From CG2-30-36-16 sp964372115 (GTDB taxonomy: Bacteria; Bacteroidota; Ignavibacteria; Ignavibacteriales; Ignavibacteriaceae), in assembly GCA_964372115.1 (NCBI GenBank), contig CAYJPN010000026.1, forward strand, positions 19,572 to 83,571: a stretch of 64,000 nt of DNA. The letters are read 5' to 3'. Below, in pieces: positions 47,068-56,316 of this stretch. The notes below the pieces were generated by a model. The model had not been told where the DNA came from and did no database searches. It saw only the letters and a program-made list of their open reading frames with translations. Both the position numbers and the translations under genes were made by a program. The number at the start of each line of letters is the position of its first letter. The first letter of the stretch is position 1.

Positions 47068-47784
47068 ATGAAGATATTTAATTACTTTTTACTTATAACA
47101 ACAATAGCTGTTCTTTTTTGTTGCTCTACTAATGCTCAAAACCATTATGTATTCGGGGCAAACGGTTCTTACTATATACCGTTCGGTTCACTTGCAGATC
47201 GTTTCAAACCGGCAACCGGCGGTTCATTTTATTTCGGAAAAGAAACAAGTGAAGTATGGACGTGGCTTGGGCGCGCTGAATATTTTAAGTTCGATAAAAA
47301 AAACACCGACAAGCTTTTTTTAAAAAGAAAATTAAAAGTTAACGGCATCGAGAGTGATTACGAAATTCCTTTGCCTGATTTGAAATTGTCACTCGAAGTT
47401 GCCGGAGTTTCGGCGGCAGCAGAGTTTAAGATTTTGGAAACTAATTATTTAAATGTTAAAGGTACATTCGGGTTTGGGATAACGCGCTGGTTGTACACAC
47501 GCAGCGCGTATTACGATTCGCTTTATATCGACACAACCGGTGCAGGTGATATGAAACTAGCTCAGGTGCTGAACGTACCGGCGAACTCGCAAGTTGATTG
47601 GAGCGGCGCTTTTGATTTTGGTGTAGATCTGAATGTAAAAGTTTATGACCCGATTTGGATAAACGCGGGCGCACGGTACAAAGTAATTGTTGGTGAAATA
47701 TGGCCTGCGCTTGATCTCGATTTTGAAAACATAAGCACATTCCAGATGTTTGACATTAGAGCGGGAGTGCGGATAAAACTTTAG
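47068..47784 (+). CDS. Outer-membrane beta-barrel protein
   Basis: 238 residues from the ATG at 47068 (a TTG at 47062 overlaps the preceding stop). Signal peptide, then amphipathic strands (FGANGSYYIPFGSL, FGFGITRWLY, INAGARYKVIVGE) ending DIRAGVRIKL. Last gene of the operon that begins with the TonB receptor. Function unknown. Confidence 0.6.
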   Translation: MKIFNYFLLITTIAVLFCCSTNAQNHYVFGANGSYYIPFGSLADRFKPATGGSFYFGKETSEVWTWLGRAEYFKFDKKNTDKLFLKRKLKVNGIESDYEIPLPDLKLSLEVAGVSAAAEFKILETNYLNVKGTFGFGITRWLYTRSAYYDSLYIDTTGAGDMKLAQVLNVPANSQVDWSGAFDFGVDLNVKVYDPIWINAGARYKVIVGEIWPALDLDFENISTFQMFDIRAGVRIKL

Positions 47785-47895
47785 AGATTTGATTCAATCT
47801 TAATTATTGTATAATAGGACCACTATTCGAAATGAAAATTATCAGCCATCATTCTAAAAACCTAAGCGCTTAAAGTAACAGAAAAAAAACAAAAA

Positions 47896-48408
47896 ATGAC
47901 AAATGCTGAATTAACCGGAAGCATAAAAGCATTGCTCGATGAATATAAAAAAGCGATTGACGAACTCATCAGCATTATTAAACCGATTAACGATACTCGT
48001 CTTTCCATGGTCGTTGACAATGAAACAAAAGACTCCGACTGCAAATCCATTCAAACAGTTTTAACACACGTTGTTTGTTCGGGTTACAATTATACAATTT
48101 ATATCGAAAATTCTATCGGAGTTAATAAACCACGGGTTGAAAGGATAATTTGTAACAGCGTAGATCAATACATTGACCAATTAAATTTAATGTTTAGTTA
48201 TTGTGTAGATTTCTTCAGACAAAAAAGAAATTTGCCAATTCAGCAAACTGACAATTCAAAAAAAGTAATTGTTAATTGGGGGCAGCAATACGATATAGAA
48301 CAACTTCTAGAACACGCGATCGTTCACATTTTGCGGCATCGACGACAAATAGAAAGTTTTATAAAAATACAAAATGAGCATGCAACACGGGGCAAGTCCG
48401 TCAGCTAA
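47896..48408 (+). CDS. DinB-superfamily protein
   Basis: 170 residues forming a four-helix bundle. The pattern LEHAIVHILRHRRQIESF carries the HxxxH metal-binding pair of DinB-like proteins, with a further His in TVLTHVV. Related enzymes use a metal for thiol transfer or isomerisation; many are uncharacterised stress proteins. Single gene, gaps of 110 and 178 bases to the neighbours, no terminator seen. Confidence 0.7.
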   Translation: MTNAELTGSIKALLDEYKKAIDELISIIKPINDTRLSMVVDNETKDSDCKSIQTVLTHVVCSGYNYTIYIENSIGVNKPRVERIICNSVDQYIDQLNLMFSYCVDFFRQKRNLPIQQTDNSKKVIVNWGQQYDIEQLLEHAIVHILRHRRQIESFIKIQNEHATRGKSVS

Positions 48409-48586
48409 AGCACTTACAGAAAAATGAAAATCCTTTGGTTAGCATCCCAAATTTCGAACTTCACTAAAACACAAAACGGCAAAGGCTCCCAAATAATTCT
48501 ACTCTCTTTAACGATAAATTCATAATTTTATATCGCAGTTTAAAAAATTATATATCAATTTTACATTTATAAACCTTGCAAACTTT

Positions 48587-49750
48587 ATGGAACTTAAAAT
48601 CGTTTTAACCCGGTTCTTCATTTCAATTTTTGTTTTGTCTTTTCTTTTCTCATCATGTGGCAGCGGTGAGAAAATAACAACCGAAGCTGTTAGAGGCGTT
48701 TGGTTAACCAACGTCGACAGCAAAGCTCTCAACTCAAAAGAAAATATTATTGAAACAGTAAAACTTTGCGATGAGTTAGGCTTTAACACAATTTTTGTTG
48801 TAACCTGGAATAAAGCGATGACAACTTTCCCGAGTAAAGTTGTAAAAGAAATAACAGGTGTTGAAATAGATACAACTTTTACCGGCAGAGATCCGCTGAA
48901 AGAATTGATGGAAGAGGCGCACAGCCGAAACATTAAAGTAATTGCTTGGTTCGAGTTCGGCTTCTCGTCTTCATACAACCAAAACGGCGGTGTACTGTTA
49001 AAAGCTAAACCTAATTGGGCAGCAAAAAATTCATCCGGAAATCTAGTGAAGAAAAACAATTTTGAGTGGATGAACGGTTTTAACCCCGAAGTTCAAAATT
49101 TTTTACTTTCAATAATTATGGAAGTCGTAAACAATTACGACATAGATGGAATACAGGGTGATGACAGACTTCCCGCAATGCCTTCGGAGGCAGGATATGA
49201 TGAATACACTGTTAATCTTTACAAGCAGCAAAACAATGGAAACGAACCTCCGAAATTTTGCAAAGACAGCGCATGGGTGCAATGGCGCGCGGATTTGCTT
49301 ACAGACTTTATGCGCCGTATTTATGAAACGGTAAAAGCCGCAAAATCAAATGTAGTAGTTTCAATGGCGCCGAGCATTTACCCCTGGAGCAAAGAAGAAT
49401 ATTTACAGGATTGGCCAACGTGGGTAAAAGAAGGGTATGTCGAGTTAATTTGTCCCCAACTTTACCGTTATGAAACCGACCGATATTTTACAGCACTTGA
49501 TGAGATTATTGATGGATTCGTTTCAAAAGAAAATATCAACAAATTTTATCCCGGTATTTTATTAAAAGTCGGTTCTTATTATGCGTCAAAAGATTATTTA
49601 AAAAAAGTAATTGCTTACAACCGGAGTAAAGGAATAAACGGCGAGGTATTTTTCTTTTACGAAGGATTAAAGAAATATCCCGAATTTTTCCGCGATTCTC
49701 TGTACACAGATAAAGTGACATTTCCAAAATTATTAAATTCGAATAAATAA
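48587..49750 (+). CDS. GHL10 (DigH/YddW-like) lipoprotein
   Basis: 387 residues. The N-terminus ends in a lipobox-like LFSSCGSG, so it is probably anchored to a membrane as a lipoprotein. The rest is a complete GHL10 TIM barrel (VRGVWLTNVDS, IKVIAWFEFGFSSSY, DIDGIQGDDRLPAMP, VVVSMAPSIYPWSKE). The E. coli relative DigH cleaves denuded peptidoglycan glycans. It is followed 9 bases later by a second, T9SS-exported GHL10 gene, so one enzyme would act at the membrane and the other at the surface. Confidence 0.82.
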   Translation: MELKIVLTRFFISIFVLSFLFSSCGSGEKITTEAVRGVWLTNVDSKALNSKENIIETVKLCDELGFNTIFVVTWNKAMTTFPSKVVKEITGVEIDTTFTGRDPLKELMEEAHSRNIKVIAWFEFGFSSSYNQNGGVLLKAKPNWAAKNSSGNLVKKNNFEWMNGFNPEVQNFLLSIIMEVVNNYDIDGIQGDDRLPAMPSEAGYDEYTVNLYKQQNNGNEPPKFCKDSAWVQWRADLLTDFMRRIYETVKAAKSNVVVSMAPSIYPWSKEEYLQDWPTWVKEGYVELICPQLYRYETDRYFTALDEIIDGFVSKENINKFYPGILLKVGSYYASKDYLKKVIAYNRSKGINGEVFFFYEGLKKYPEFFRDSLYTDKVTFPKLLNSNK

Positions 49751-49759
49751 GATCGATTG

Positions 49760-51661
49760 ATGAAAAAAATATTATTAGCGTTAACATTATTACTCTCAAC
49801 AAATTTGTATGCACAGCCTGAAGAAATGCGTGCCGTTTGGATTACAAATGTCGACAGCCCGGTTCTTTCAAGCGATGAATCAATAGCCGCGGCAATGGAT
49901 TATCTTGCATCAATAAATGTAAATGTTGTTTTCCCTGTTGTTTGGAACCAGGGTTACACACTTTACCCGAGCGCTGTAATGAATAGTCTTTTTAACAAAC
50001 CTATTTTACCTTCTCTTTCGGGGCGCGATCCGCTGAGGGCAATTATTTTTGAAGCGCATCGCAACGGGATAGAAGTAATTCCCTGGTTCGAATTCGGCTT
50101 TTCATCATCGTACTCAGCAAATGGCGGACATCTCATTGCAAATTTTCCTTCTTGGGCAGGGAAAAATAATCAAGGGCAGTTACTTGTAAAAAACGGTTTT
50201 GATTGGATGGCTGGCACAAGCCCTGATGTACAGAATTTTTTAATTTCACTAATTACAGAGGTAATAGATCATTACAATGTAGACGGCGTTCAGGGTGATG
50301 ACAGGCTGCCGGCAATGCCGATTGAAGGCGGTTACGATTCTACAACCGTTGCAATATACAAAGCAGAGCACAACGGAACACCACCGCCGCAAAATTATGC
50401 TGAGGTTAACTGGAAAAAATGGCGTGCCGACAAATTAACCGATTTTTTTTCGCGAATGAGAGACTCGGTCAAAACTCGCGGTGATTATTTAATTATGTCG
50501 GTTGCCCCAAGTCCTTACCCATGGGGGCTCGATAATTATCTACAAGATTCAAGAGCCTGGCTGCAGCAACATCTTGTCGATAATTTTATTCCTCAACTTT
50601 ACAGGTACGATATTAATTCTTACACAATCGAGCTAAATAGCGCAATTGCTTACGTTCCCTCAGATCAAAAAGATATTTTGTTTGCAGGTGTTCTCGGTAA
50701 AGTTGGCAGCTATGTTGCCGCTCCCGGCTTTCTGCTGAATATGTTACAATTAAATCGTCAAAAAGGTGTTAAAGGAGAATCAATATTTTTTTATGAAGCT
50801 TTACGCGCAAACAACAACCAACTTGGCGATACTTTAGCGGCGACATATTATACAGAAGATGCGCTTGTACCATACAGAGCTGGTAATGATTTTAGACCGA
50901 AGGCAGATATTGTAAATGAAGAAGACCAGGGAGCCTCATTAACAGGCAACTGGGCGCTTGCACCTGTTGCAGGTTTTAAACCGAACATTTATTGGACAAA
51001 CGATACATCATTCGCAGAATTTAAATGGAACTTTGACGTACCGGCGGATGCCTGGTATGATGTTTATGCTTTCCTTGTACCGAATATAATTTTTTCAGCA
51101 AATGCAAACTACACAATATATTCCGAATCTGATTCTATTAATATTGTAATGAACCAGCAGAATTCACAAAACAAAAAATGGGTAAAGTTAGGAACAGTGT
51201 ATGTTACAAAGGGAAATAAAACAGTCATAAAACTTGATAATACACTTCTCGAGAATGGCAAATATTTATTAGCAGATGCAACTATGCTAATGCTGAACCG
51301 AAAACTTTCTCCAAACGTGGTTATAACATCAGTTAAAAACAATTTGAAAGAAAATAGTAATCATAATCCGGCAGAGTTTGGAATGCTGCAGAATTATCCG
51401 AATCCTTTTAATCCATCAACAAAAATTAAGTTTTCAATCCCATACTTCGTAGAGACGCAGTACGCTGCGTCTCTACGGAAGGTAACATTAAAAATATTTG
51501 ATGTTCTTGGCAGGGAATTAAAAACATTAATAAGCGAAGAAATGAAACCCGGTGAATACGAAGTGGCATTTGATGGGAATAATTTGGCATCCGGTATTTA
51601 TTACTGTTATTTACGTGCCGGGGAATATTCACAATCGATAAAGATGGTTTTTTTGAAATAA
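49760..51661 (+). CDS. GHL10 glycosidase-family T9SS cargo with Golvesin/Xly-like CBD
   Basis: 633 residues from the ATG at 49760. Signal peptide (ending LYAQ), GHL10 barrel (~20-375: MRAVWITNVDSP, IEVIPWFEFGFSSSY, NVDGVQGDDRLPAMP), a Golvesin/Xly-type carbohydrate-binding domain (~395-515: WDVPADAWYDVYAFLVP-like strands) and a type A sorting domain (NYPNPFNP, ending SIKMVFLK). Between IPYF and VTLKIFD the sorting domain contains a 30-bp palindromic insertion. Close relative of the upstream lipoprotein and probably co-transcribed with it. Confidence 0.84.
   Translation: MKKILLALTLLLSTNLYAQPEEMRAVWITNVDSPVLSSDESIAAAMDYLASINVNVVFPVVWNQGYTLYPSAVMNSLFNKPILPSLSGRDPLRAIIFEAHRNGIEVIPWFEFGFSSSYSANGGHLIANFPSWAGKNNQGQLLVKNGFDWMAGTSPDVQNFLISLITEVIDHYNVDGVQGDDRLPAMPIEGGYDSTTVAIYKAEHNGTPPPQNYAEVNWKKWRADKLTDFFSRMRDSVKTRGDYLIMSVAPSPYPWGLDNYLQDSRAWLQQHLVDNFIPQLYRYDINSYTIELNSAIAYVPSDQKDILFAGVLGKVGSYVAAPGFLLNMLQLNRQKGVKGESIFFYEALRANNNQLGDTLAATYYTEDALVPYRAGNDFRPKADIVNEEDQGASLTGNWALAPVAGFKPNIYWTNDTSFAEFKWNFDVPADAWYDVYAFLVPNIIFSANANYTIYSESDSINIVMNQQNSQNKKWVKLGTVYVTKGNKTVIKLDNTLLENGKYLLADATMLMLNRKLSPNVVITSVKNNLKENSNHNPAEFGMLQNYPNPFNPSTKIKFSIPYFVETQYAASLRKVTLKIFDVLGRELKTLISEEMKPGEYEVAFDGNNLASGIYYCYLRAGEYSQSIKMVFLK
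51447..51476. repeat. 30-bp palindromic element inside a T9SS sorting domain
   Basis: cgtagagacgcag / ctgcgtctctacg with loop tacg. It is in frame and adds about nine residues (VETQYAASL) to the sorting domain compared with relatives, which read FSLPIESKVTLKIF. Confidence 0.75.
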
Positions 51662-51723
51662 TTTTTGTTAATTAGATGTAAAAGAAATCTAAAAAACTTC
51701 TAATAAAAAATTAGAGGCCTGTT

Positions 51724-52047
51724 ATGTTTAGAGAAATTAAATGGTCGGCTGCTGAAAAAAAAATAGCCCGATGTGCTTTTGATAAAGCATATTCAAGCGA
51801 AATGGAATTTATAAAACAAACTGTGTACGATAAAGTTGCCGGTATTAAAGACAATCGGGATATCTGGAAATTGCATGACTACTTATCCGATTGCAGAAGG
51901 CAGATCGATTCAAAATACGATTATAGATATTCTGTTCTTCTCACCATATTCGCAAAATTGTTGTCGGAAGGATATATCGGTCTTGACGATTTAGCGGGGC
52001 TAAGTGAGGAAAAGATTGAAATCATAGAAAAATTTTATTCTATTTAA
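51724..52047 (+). CDS. Fluorescence recovery protein (FRP)-like protein
   Basis: 107 residues, no signal peptide. It matches the cyanobacterial FRP fold over its whole length: W7SAAEKKIA, WKLHDYLSDCRRQIDSKYDYRYSV and a C-terminal GL.EEKI.II. W48, H51, D52 and R58 correspond to W50, H53, D54 and R60 of Synechocystis FRP, which dimerise and bind the orange carotenoid protein to switch off photoprotection. No carotenoid-binding OCP gene is in this window, so the partner here is unknown. FRP-like genes are known outside cyanobacteria. It lies between a GHL10 gene and an AGE-like gene; a small hairpin (tctaat/attaga) sits just before its ribosome-binding site. Confidence 0.75.
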   Translation: MFREIKWSAAEKKIARCAFDKAYSSEMEFIKQTVYDKVAGIKDNRDIWKLHDYLSDCRRQIDSKYDYRYSVLLTIFAKLLSEGYIGLDDLAGLSEEKIEIIEKFYSI

Positions 52048-52155
52048 TAGAAGTAGTTTTCATCATAGCTTTATTCGTCTTCCGTTAATGTCTTAAAAAA
52101 GATTTTTTTTTCATTTTGCTAAAGTTCTTTTCTCAATATTCGATTAATATTCTCC

Positions 52156-53976
52156 ATGAAAAAAATAGCGCTTTTATTATTATTTGTTTTTTTATTTTTA
52201 TCCCAGCATACATTAGCACAGTATACACCATCATCACAATATATCAACAACCCACAACTGGTAATTGGATATGTAGATAGCTGCGCAAATTTTTGGCTGC
52301 AAACATGGGACAATAATAGCGGCGGATTTTACACGAATATCGATAAATCAGGGAACTTACTTTCAAGCTGGGGAACAAATAAAAATATGCTTACCCAATC
52401 GAGAAACGCTTACGGCTTAGCGCGGGCATACATGCTAACGGGTGATACAACTTATCTCGATTATGCAAAGCGAGCCTTAAATTGGATGTATTCTCATGCA
52501 TGGGATAATAATTACGGCGGTTGGATACAGGAGTTAAATAGCAGCGGCAACCCGGTAAATCAGAATTCAGACAAAACAGCTTTTTACCAGCATTACGCGA
52601 TGCTTGGTATTGCGGCTTATTACGAAGCTACGCGTGATACTAACGCATGGAATTGGCTTCAAAAAAGTTATCAGCATCTCGAAAATTATTTTTGGGATAG
52701 TCGTATAGGCTACACCGGTTATTATGATAAAACTTCTTTTAGTCATACAAGCCCAACTAATAAAAGTTTTAATGCTACCGTTGATGCAATAACAACACAT
52801 CTTTTATATTTATACTTGATGACGAAAGATGAAAAATACAAAACACGCATACTCGAAATATCGGAAGAAATAAAACTACATCTTGCCGGAAGTATGCCGC
52901 AGCAGGCAATTGGTTTTGTAGAAGCATTTGACTCTGATTGGAATTGGAACAACACCGAAACAATGACAATCATGGGGCATGTACTAAAAGCAGGCTGGTG
53001 CCTTGCCCGTGTAAACCAGATTTTCCCGGATACAAGTTTTGTTAATACAGCCGAACATTTAATTGATAATGTTTTGCAAAAAGGATATGATTACCATTTT
53101 GGTGGACCGTATAAAGATTTTAACCGAACAACCGGGCAAATGCTTTTGTGGGGTTTGCAAGATTCTGCAAAAGCCTGGTGGCAGATGGAACAGGCAATTG
53201 TAGCCGGACTTGAAATGTACAACATCACGAAAGATTCAAAATATCTGCAAATGGCGGATGAGACAACCAACTTCTTTATGAATTATTTTGTCGACCATGT
53301 TAACGGCGAAGTTTATTCGGACAGAACGCGCTACGGAGGTTTTGCCTGGAATGAAGCAAAAGGTAGTTCCGGCAAGGCAGGTTATCATTCAATTGAAACC
53401 GGATATTACTTATATCTTTATGGAAATCTCTTTTACAAGCAACAGCCGGTTGTTTTAAATTACAATATTGAACAAGTGCCGTTTGACAGAGAAATAATGC
53501 TTACCCCAATTGCGATAACCGATGATAAACTAAAAATTTCGAATATTAAATTAAACGGTCAGGCATACCAAAACTATAACCTCGGTACACGTGTGCTTCA
53601 ATTACCAGCGGGTACCGGTGGACATTTTGAAATAACTTATGAACCTGTTATTACAAATGTAATAGCCGCGTCTAACTTATTGCCCGATAATTTTATTTTA
53701 TATCAGAATTATCCAAATCCGTTTAATCCTACAACGAAGATTAAATTTTTAATTCCGTATTTCATAGAGATACAGCATGCTGTATCTTTTCAGATGGTAA
53801 CATTAAAAATATTTGATATTCTCGGTAGAGAAATTGGAACATTGCTTAACCAAGAAATGAACCCCGGCGAACATGAAATTACATTTGATGGTAAAGATTT
53901 ATCTTCGGGGGTTTATTACGCAGTTTTAAGAACCGGGAATGATTCAAAATCAATCAAGATGGTTTTAATGAAATAA
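52156..53976 (+). CDS. AGE-family (alpha/alpha)6-barrel T9SS cargo
   Basis: 606 residues. Signal peptide (ending LAQ), then an N-acylglucosamine 2-epimerase/cellobiose 2-epimerase-like toroid (~30-435; LTQSRNAYGLARAYMLTG, FYQHYAMLGIAAYYEATRD, TMTIMGHVLKAGWCLAR, YHSIETGYYLYLYGNL), a short beta-domain (~440-500) and a type A sorting domain (NYPNPFNP, ending SIKMVLMK). Probably a surface enzyme acting on sugars; the exact substrate cannot be told. A degenerate palindromic insertion lies in the sorting domain at the same place as in the GHL10 gene. Confidence 0.8.
   Translation: MKKIALLLLFVFLFLSQHTLAQYTPSSQYINNPQLVIGYVDSCANFWLQTWDNNSGGFYTNIDKSGNLLSSWGTNKNMLTQSRNAYGLARAYMLTGDTTYLDYAKRALNWMYSHAWDNNYGGWIQELNSSGNPVNQNSDKTAFYQHYAMLGIAAYYEATRDTNAWNWLQKSYQHLENYFWDSRIGYTGYYDKTSFSHTSPTNKSFNATVDAITTHLLYLYLMTKDEKYKTRILEISEEIKLHLAGSMPQQAIGFVEAFDSDWNWNNTETMTIMGHVLKAGWCLARVNQIFPDTSFVNTAEHLIDNVLQKGYDYHFGGPYKDFNRTTGQMLLWGLQDSAKAWWQMEQAIVAGLEMYNITKDSKYLQMADETTNFFMNYFVDHVNGEVYSDRTRYGGFAWNEAKGSSGKAGYHSIETGYYLYLYGNLFYKQQPVVLNYNIEQVPFDREIMLTPIAITDDKLKISNIKLNGQAYQNYNLGTRVLQLPAGTGGHFEITYEPVITNVIAASNLLPDNFILYQNYPNPFNPTTKIKFLIPYFIEIQHAVSFQMVTLKIFDILGREIGTLLNQEMNPGEHEITFDGKDLSSGVYYAVLRTGNDSKSIKMVLMK
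53768..53787. repeat. Palindromic element inside a T9SS sorting domain
   Basis: agatacagca followed by its complement, a 20-bp perfect palindrome. It is a diverged copy of the 51447 element (tagagaYRcag core) and sits at the same codon position, between IPYF and VTLKIFD. Confidence 0.6.
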
Positions 53977-53995
53977 ATTAATCAGAGGGTTCGCT

Positions 53996-56299
53996 ATGAA
54001 ACTTGTAACTTTTACTTTACTAATATTTGTTTTTACATCTGTAATGTTTGCACAAAATGAATATTACCTAACACCAGATGGCAGTTTGAGAACTCAAATT
54101 GAAGTTAAGCGAATCAATCGAGAAAATTCCTCTGAAGGAAAAAAATCTAAATTGGATAGTGAAACTTCAATTAATTTAAATACCGATATATTGAGTTACA
54201 GGGATTTATTTCCTATCGTCTGTATAGGAAATTGGAGTATTTTTTCGCGGGAAATTGCAGTTCAATGGTTTATTGCTCCGGCAAATATAAAAATAAAACG
54301 TCTCGCCATTTGTCCGGTTCTAAATCCAGATAGTGTCACTGCTGAAATCAAAATTGTAAAACTCAACTGGACTCGGTCGCAATTAGATACTGCAGAAAGC
54401 AGAAACTGGGGTTACTATCCAGCCGAAAATAATGGATTTAATAACATCACAGGATTTTTAGATAATCCAGATAGAACAGGCGAGTGGGTCGATATTTCTG
54501 GAAATAATGTTCCTCCTCCATTTGCTGAAGATATTTGGAGTGACAGTGGTGCCGGCATTCAGTTCATCCCAAGGAACCCATCAGTATTTAACTTTGAATA
54601 TCAATGGATTTCAACCGCTTCATTAATGACAGAACCCATTATTAATGCGGGAGAAATATTTGGTATAGCGATGACAAATCTTTATCCTGATTTTACCGAT
54701 TCACTAACACATCGTATCGGTCTGTACACATGCTCTGTTCCTTCTGCTTCATTTCCTTTCTTTAAATTTTATACAAGAGGGAGATTACAAGCATCTACAG
54801 GTGCCGATAAAGGCTGGTGGACAAGACCCGAAACATTTGATATGGCTGTTGAAGTAGAATTATTAGGACCAATACTTGTTTATTCAATAACGAATATTAC
54901 TGAATTACATACAACTTTATCAACAGAACCACAAACTGTTTTTGCTGATATAAATGATGGAATGCCTGAACCAGGGACAACGGCTCTACAAAATGTAAAT
55001 TTAGTTTATCAAATTAATGAAAATCCTGCTCTTTATAGAGTACCAATGACTCGAGTAAATGCAGTTCAATGGAATGGAGATATTCCTGGACAATCTCCGG
55101 GGACTTCGATTACTTATTATATAGAAATTCTCGATGACGACGGAAATTTCATCTTGAGATCTTTTGAAACATATACTTATAATATTTTTAAATCGAATAC
55201 TCAAAATAAAACTCTGCTAGTTTTTAATGGATTCAATTATGTCCCTGACGGTTATCCGCAGGAATATTATTTCGGCACAGGTGATTTTGTCAATCAAACC
55301 ACATATAATTTTAATCATGACGTTTGGGCATTCGGACCATTAACTCAAGAACTTGTTGATAATTATCTAAATATAATTGAAATCTCCAACTCGGCTGAGG
55401 GACCTGAAGTTTACAATGATGACGTTATCAGAGCATGGTTAGCCGCAGCTCCCAACCACAATTACATGCTTGCAGGGCAGGAATGGCTGGGGAAAAGGTA
55501 TGACTTTGACGATAAAGATTTTACTTCGGGAGATTTTGAATATGATATTCTCGGTATAACCCATAGTTATAATGATGTAAGTTATGCGAATAGTATCGGG
55601 CAGAATTTAACTTCAACATTGTTTCCAGTGGACGGCTCTTTATTAACTGATTCCTTGCATGATGCATTTAATCAAAGTACATCAGATTCATTACGGTATG
55701 ATCCTCTCCGCGAATCTCCCGAAAATTCCACTGATAACTGGATTGACGCTTACGATGCTGCAAGTGATGTTATCATAGATATGTTTGTTGAAACAAGAGG
55801 AATTGAAAACGTCTCTGTCATCGATACTCTCCCGACTTTATCTCACAGAACTCTTCCGGCAGGAAATAAAATTGCTTTCTTCGGATACGATCCATTATAT
55901 GTAAATTCATCTGCTCCTTATGTGTGGTGGGGATTTCATAACTATGCACCGCAGGTTCAAGTACTTCATTGGTTTGATGTTATAAATTCAATTGAAGATG
56001 AGAAGCCAACAATTATTCCTGAAAACTTTAGTTTAGAACAAAACTATCCTAATCCATTTAATCCTTCAACAACAATTAGTTTTAGTTTGCCTATTGAATC
56101 AAAAGTTACTTTAAAGATTTTTGATCTTCTCGGGCAGGAAATAAAAACGCTAATTGATAATTCACTCACTGCCGGTAATCATCAAGTTAAATTTAATGCC
56201 GACGAGTTGAACAGCGGAATTTATTTTTACCAAATATATGCTGCAGGAATCGATGGTCAAGAATTTAAATCAGTGAAAAAAATGCTTTTAATCAAATAA
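53996..56299 (+). CDS. Tandem T9SS cargo, copy 1
   Basis: 767 residues. Signal peptide (MKLVTFTLLIFVFTSVMFAQ); a beta-rich N-terminal domain (~65-295: VQWFIAPANIKIKRLAICP, LNWTRSQLDTAESRNWGYY, TGADKGWWTR); an Ig-like domain (~300-400: LVYQINENPALYRVPMTRVN, ITYYIEILDDDGN); an alpha/beta-looking domain (~410-680: KTLLVFNGFNY, DVIRAWLAAAPNHNYMLAGQ) of no family I recognise; and a type A sorting domain (NYPNPFNP). Bases 55220-56049 are identical to the block in copy 2. Ribosome-binding site AGAGGG. It follows the AGE-like gene after 19 bases. Function unknown; likely a surface protein. Confidence 0.8.
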   Translation: MKLVTFTLLIFVFTSVMFAQNEYYLTPDGSLRTQIEVKRINRENSSEGKKSKLDSETSINLNTDILSYRDLFPIVCIGNWSIFSREIAVQWFIAPANIKIKRLAICPVLNPDSVTAEIKIVKLNWTRSQLDTAESRNWGYYPAENNGFNNITGFLDNPDRTGEWVDISGNNVPPPFAEDIWSDSGAGIQFIPRNPSVFNFEYQWISTASLMTEPIINAGEIFGIAMTNLYPDFTDSLTHRIGLYTCSVPSASFPFFKFYTRGRLQASTGADKGWWTRPETFDMAVEVELLGPILVYSITNITELHTTLSTEPQTVFADINDGMPEPGTTALQNVNLVYQINENPALYRVPMTRVNAVQWNGDIPGQSPGTSITYYIEILDDDGNFILRSFETYTYNIFKSNTQNKTLLVFNGFNYVPDGYPQEYYFGTGDFVNQTTYNFNHDVWAFGPLTQELVDNYLNIIEISNSAEGPEVYNDDVIRAWLAAAPNHNYMLAGQEWLGKRYDFDDKDFTSGDFEYDILGITHSYNDVSYANSIGQNLTSTLFPVDGSLLTDSLHDAFNQSTSDSLRYDPLRESPENSTDNWIDAYDAASDVIIDMFVETRGIENVSVIDTLPTLSHRTLPAGNKIAFFGYDPLYVNSSAPYVWWGFHNYAPQVQVLHWFDVINSIEDEKPTIIPENFSLEQNYPNPFNPSTTISFSLPIESKVTLKIFDLLGQEIKTLIDNSLTAGNHQVKFNADELNSGIYFYQIYAAGIDGQEFKSVKKMLLIK

Positions 56300-56316
56300 A
56301 TTTAAAGAAGGGTAAA

